Part shown: one piece after another, positions 44,788 to 47,500 of the stretch | Numbering within the stretch: position 1 is the stretch's first letter | Layout: each line of letters starts with the position of its first letter | From: Cryptomeria japonica | Lineage: Eukaryota > Streptophyta > Pinopsida > Cupressales > Cupressaceae | NCBI RefSeq assembly: GCF_030272615.1 | Contig: NC_081410.1 | Coordinates: 147,603,349 to 147,650,848, forward strand | Direction of reading: 5' to 3' | DNA: 47,500 bases | Notes under the pieces: model-generated | The model's database searches: none | What the model saw: only the letters and a program-made list of their open reading frames with translations | Told to the model about the DNA's origin: nothing | Position numbers and translations under genes: made by a program

Positions 44788-46666
44788 TTGGTTATATAGG
44801 TAAGGCAAGTGATAGAATGTTGGAGAAAATCTAAGCTCATCATTGAGTTCAAGGAGTCAAATAAAATTGGTTTCGCCTTTTGTTTCATTCAAATTGGACT
44901 TTTGAGGCCAAATCGAATAAAATCGATTTTGCCTTTTATTTCACCCAAATCAAGCTTGTGAGGCCAAATCTACAAGAGTTTTCAATTTACTAGGAGGTTG
45001 CTAGATTAGCTAAATTTTTGAAATACTTGACTAAAATAGACCTTGTCATTGCATCCCAAACACCCAAAAGCTCTAGGATTGATTGTCAAATCATTGAAAT
45101 TGAATGCTTTGATCCTTAGGTATTAGAGGATTTTTTGGTCCTATTCAGTGTTTCGCATGGATCCATATGGATCTATATCTGCTCATACTGTACAAATTGA
45201 CATCAACAAAAAAGTTCCCAAGTGAATATAGGCACGACTATTCTAGCTCCAAAATGGACCTTTCATACAACGTTACAACGATGTGTTAGTCAATCACAAC
45301 CATTTATTGCAAAATCGATGGTGTAAAACACGCGACTAACACGTGTGTTAGTCAATCCATACTACTGTTTTGGAACTAGAATAGATGCGTTTGTGAATAG
45401 TCTTGTTTGTTTCCGTATATTTTGAACTTTATGTTAGTGTGTACATACTTATTGCGATCATTATACTATCCTATCTAAGTATTGTCGGCATCCTATGCAT
45501 GGTCGTAGGTCTGTCTATGTACGTAGATACAAATTACATTAGAAGTATTATTTTATTAATAACAAATTATGTTTTATGTTTGCTCAACCACCCAAGCACC
45601 TAGTCACCTACAATTGCCCCACCCTAGTGACATTGCCATCATCGGTGGTAGGGTTCTTTTTTTCCCAGCGATCGACCCAAGTCACATGGGCACCCAAGAG
45701 TTAGCCCCCTAGGTGCTAAATTATTTTGCCTTTTTGGTCATTTTACCCTAATTGAGAAAATTGATATAACTTTTTGTCACAATGTCCATTTTTTGAAATT
45801 GAGATATCATTAGATATTTGGTTCTATGTACTTTATAGTAGAGCATGTTATTTTTCCAAAATTTGTTGTTAGGTACCAATATTTGTTGTTTGAAATCAAA
45901 TTTTACATTTTGTACTTCCAAGCTCTTAATTTTTTTTTCTTAATCTTTAACTTTCACAATTCTTGCGATGTTGGATATGTATTGAGGAGCTCTCTAATGT
46001 CATCCATGCAATTTTTGCATATTTAGCCCCAAGTATCTTTATTTCTTGCCCTATGGGTATCCTCGATGATTACTTAGACATCCTATCACTTGGGAAGGTG
46101 TTGTTAATATCCATGGTTTTCATTTCAGTTTTAGTTCATCTATCAATCGCCTATTGCTTTAATCAGATTCTAGAGTTGCTCCAATTGTGAGTTTTCTAGT
46201 GTTCCTTGGCAACATGACTTTTGTTTTCTTTATTATGATTCCAAAGATATTCCAACCATCAAGAGTTTCCATTCTTTCTTGCATTAGGATCATCTTGTCT
46301 TTGTTGCTTGGATCAAGATTCCAAATTTACTCCATAGAGTGCTTCCAGTGTTTCTTTGCAACAAGACATCTCATTTGAGGGTGGGGGGCTACATAGCCTC
46401 TTCTTTCCTTCCTATGCAGGGGAGATTAATTGTATTTGTGATGGATGTAATCATTGGGGGTATCATTGAGTCCTCCATCTTTCATCACTTGATTGCATCT
46501 TTTCTTTTTTTGGAGAAGAGTTTTGTTCCAAAGAGGTTTCTCATTTTCTAAATATTTGTGAGAGATTGCATTGTACAAAGATACCTATGATGGCCTATTT
46601 GTCAAGGCACATTATAATCATCTCCATCTTTGCGTCATTTGCATAGTAATCTTTTTCTAAGTTACA
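44788..46666. other. interior of the LTR element, no coding domain recognised
   Basis: About 1.9 kb. It contains a tandem pair of ~56-bp units (about 44865-44970, each with ATAAAAT, TTTGCCTTTT and GAGGCCAAATC) and another imperfect pair near 46168-46380 (GATTCTAGAGTTGCTCC against GATTCCAAATTTACTCC, each followed by a GTGTT...GCAACA segment). Frames up to 75 codons show no known motif. Confidence 0.5.
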
Positions 46667-46678
46667 CTTAGGGGAGGG
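46667..46678 (+). other. polypurine tract
   Basis: CTTAGGGGAGGG directly precedes the second LTR copy at 46679. Confidence 0.65.
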
Positions 46679-46854
46679 TATCGACATGAATAAGGTATTT
46701 AACCTAATTAGTTCATTAGTGGATTCTATTCACATACTTAGGTTTACTTAGGTCGGTGTTAGCTTTTTAATAAGGTCTTAACCTATCTTTTGGCATTTAA
46801 TATTTGGAGTCTTAGGTCATTTAATAATTGATTGTCTAGCTATCTCATAACATA
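46679..46854 (+). repeat. 3' LTR, first 176 bp
   Basis: Starts TATCGACATGAATAA, matching TATTGGTGTGAATAA of the 5' LTR with transitions only, and follows it to CATAACATA, where a LINE fragment begins. Confidence 0.7.
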
Positions 46855-47500
46855 TAATTATGAGGGTCTCCCCTTTCACTGTCGTAGATGCTTCTCAGCT
46901 GGTCACTTAGCTTTAGATTGTTCTCTCACAGCGTAAAGTTGCTGCTACTTGGTGGAAAGATGCTAGTGTTGATCATTTGACCATCAAGGCTTCTGATTCT
47001 GATGTCTCTTCACATATTGATGATGAATCCTCTCAGGATGAGGTTGTGCCTCTTACTATTGTTGTGGCCTCCACTACCCCTTGGATCCTACTGGTGTGGC
47101 CTCCTCAAGCCTTGAGGTTTTTACTCCTATTGGTCCTATTCTGTAGCAATAGTTTGCTCCTAGTGAATCTACTCCAGGTGTTGTTCTGTGACAACAATCT
47201 GCTCCAGGTGTTGACAGACACTTTGAGGGGATTTCTCCGCTTGATCCCACTTGCAATGATGTTCCTAATAATAGTATTTCCTATAATTTTGTTTGTTGTA
47301 GGCGAAAAAGTAAGTCTTCTCCGCCCCAAACTCTTCCGTGTCGAGTTATGGGTGGTTCTTCCCACTCTTGAGTTGGGATCCTGACTTTCTGCTATTATGT
47401 TGTTGATAGTTTGGTAGGCCTTTGAATAGTGGTCTTTTGACTTCCTATTAATGGTCTATTTGAATTGTTCTTGTATAGGGTCAACACCCTTATTTTGTTG
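46855..47500 (+). mobile_element. 5'-truncated LINE fragment with ORF1 zinc knuckle, in the 3' LTR
   Basis: The sequence enters ORF1 abruptly at NYEGLPFHCRRCFSAGHLA (from 46857), a CX2CX4HX4C knuckle completed by LDC. After a stop at 46935 (TAA where CAA would fit) the frame continues in hydrophilic text such as SSHIDDESSQDEVVPLTIV. DUF4283 is absent because the copy is truncated at its 5' end. It differs from the LINE at 42697-44557 at many positions in the shared part, so it is another family member. The right end lies outside the window. Confidence 0.65.

Larger units (their letters stand above)
42501..47500 (+). mobile_element. LTR retrotransposon without recognisable pol, running off the right edge
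   Basis: A segment at 42501-42696 recurs at 46679-46854, and the first copy continues (after an inserted LINE) to 44774, where an initiator-Met primer site follows at once. The LTR starts TATTG and ends CAATA, a perfect 5-bp inverted pair but not the usual TG...CA. The second copy is preceded by a purine tract. Without the LINE the LTR is about 396 bp and the interior 1904 bp. No gag, RT or integrase motif was recognised inside, so this is either a non-autonomous element or one decayed beyond recognition. The rest of the 3' LTR lies beyond the window, behind another LINE piece. Confidence 0.65.

Overview
The window reads as nuclear DNA of a seed plant, most likely a conifer. Three things point there. 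It carries a decayed piece of chlB, a plastid gene kept by gymnosperms and lost from flowering plants. It carries a Penelope-like retroelement with a GIY-YIG endonuclease, a class reported in conifers. Its one intact protein gene lies among old, nested retroelements in AT-rich DNA.

Layout, left to right. 1-1.55 kb: 3' part of a Penelope-like element (end of the coding region, GIY-YIG domain, T-rich tail with microsatellites) ending in a hammerhead-ribozyme-like motif at 1422-1462. 3.07-4.24 kb: 3' scrap of a Ty3/gypsy chromovirus with its LTR. 4675-16470: a complete but dead Athila-like Ty3/gypsy element with 5-bp target duplication GATAT, tRNA-Asp-type primer site, gag, pol, a long third ORF, polypurine tract and two ~1.2 kb LTRs. 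Its 5' LTR is split by a 767-bp solo LTR (duplication GATAC). The DNA on both sides of the Athila-like element is itself an older minus-strand relic whose protein belongs to the same family as the third ORF, so at least three insertion layers can be read. 17.7-25.4 kb: mostly unassigned, with a 270-bp GA/TG microsatellite and one small minus-strand coding relic. 25.4-25.85 kb: the chlB fragment. 25.9-30.4 kb: unassigned, with tandem repeats.

30479-37871: the one intact gene, a vacuolar sorting receptor (VSR/BP-80 family). Twelve exons join in phase with GT-AG introns into a 630-residue protein: signal peptide, PA domain, conserved central region, EGF-like repeats, one membrane span and a cytosolic tail with a YMPL sorting signal. 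Its 3.3 kb first intron holds a 1.6 kb antisense LINE derivative that has ORF1 and a poly(A) tail but no ORF2.

38-42.5 kb: unassigned AT-rich DNA with a young 63-bp tandem duplication. 42501 to the right edge: an LTR element with unusual termini (TATTG...CAATA), an initiator-Met primer site, about 1.9 kb of interior without recognisable pol, and the start of its 3' LTR. Both LTRs are interrupted at nearly the same internal site by different LINE ORF1 fragments.

Apart from the VSR gene nothing looks translatable today. Most in-frame stops in the retroelements are TAG, TAA or TGA where CAG, CAA or CGA would fit, the pattern expected from C-to-T decay of methylated, silenced DNA. No rRNA, tRNA or CRISPR array was recognised.
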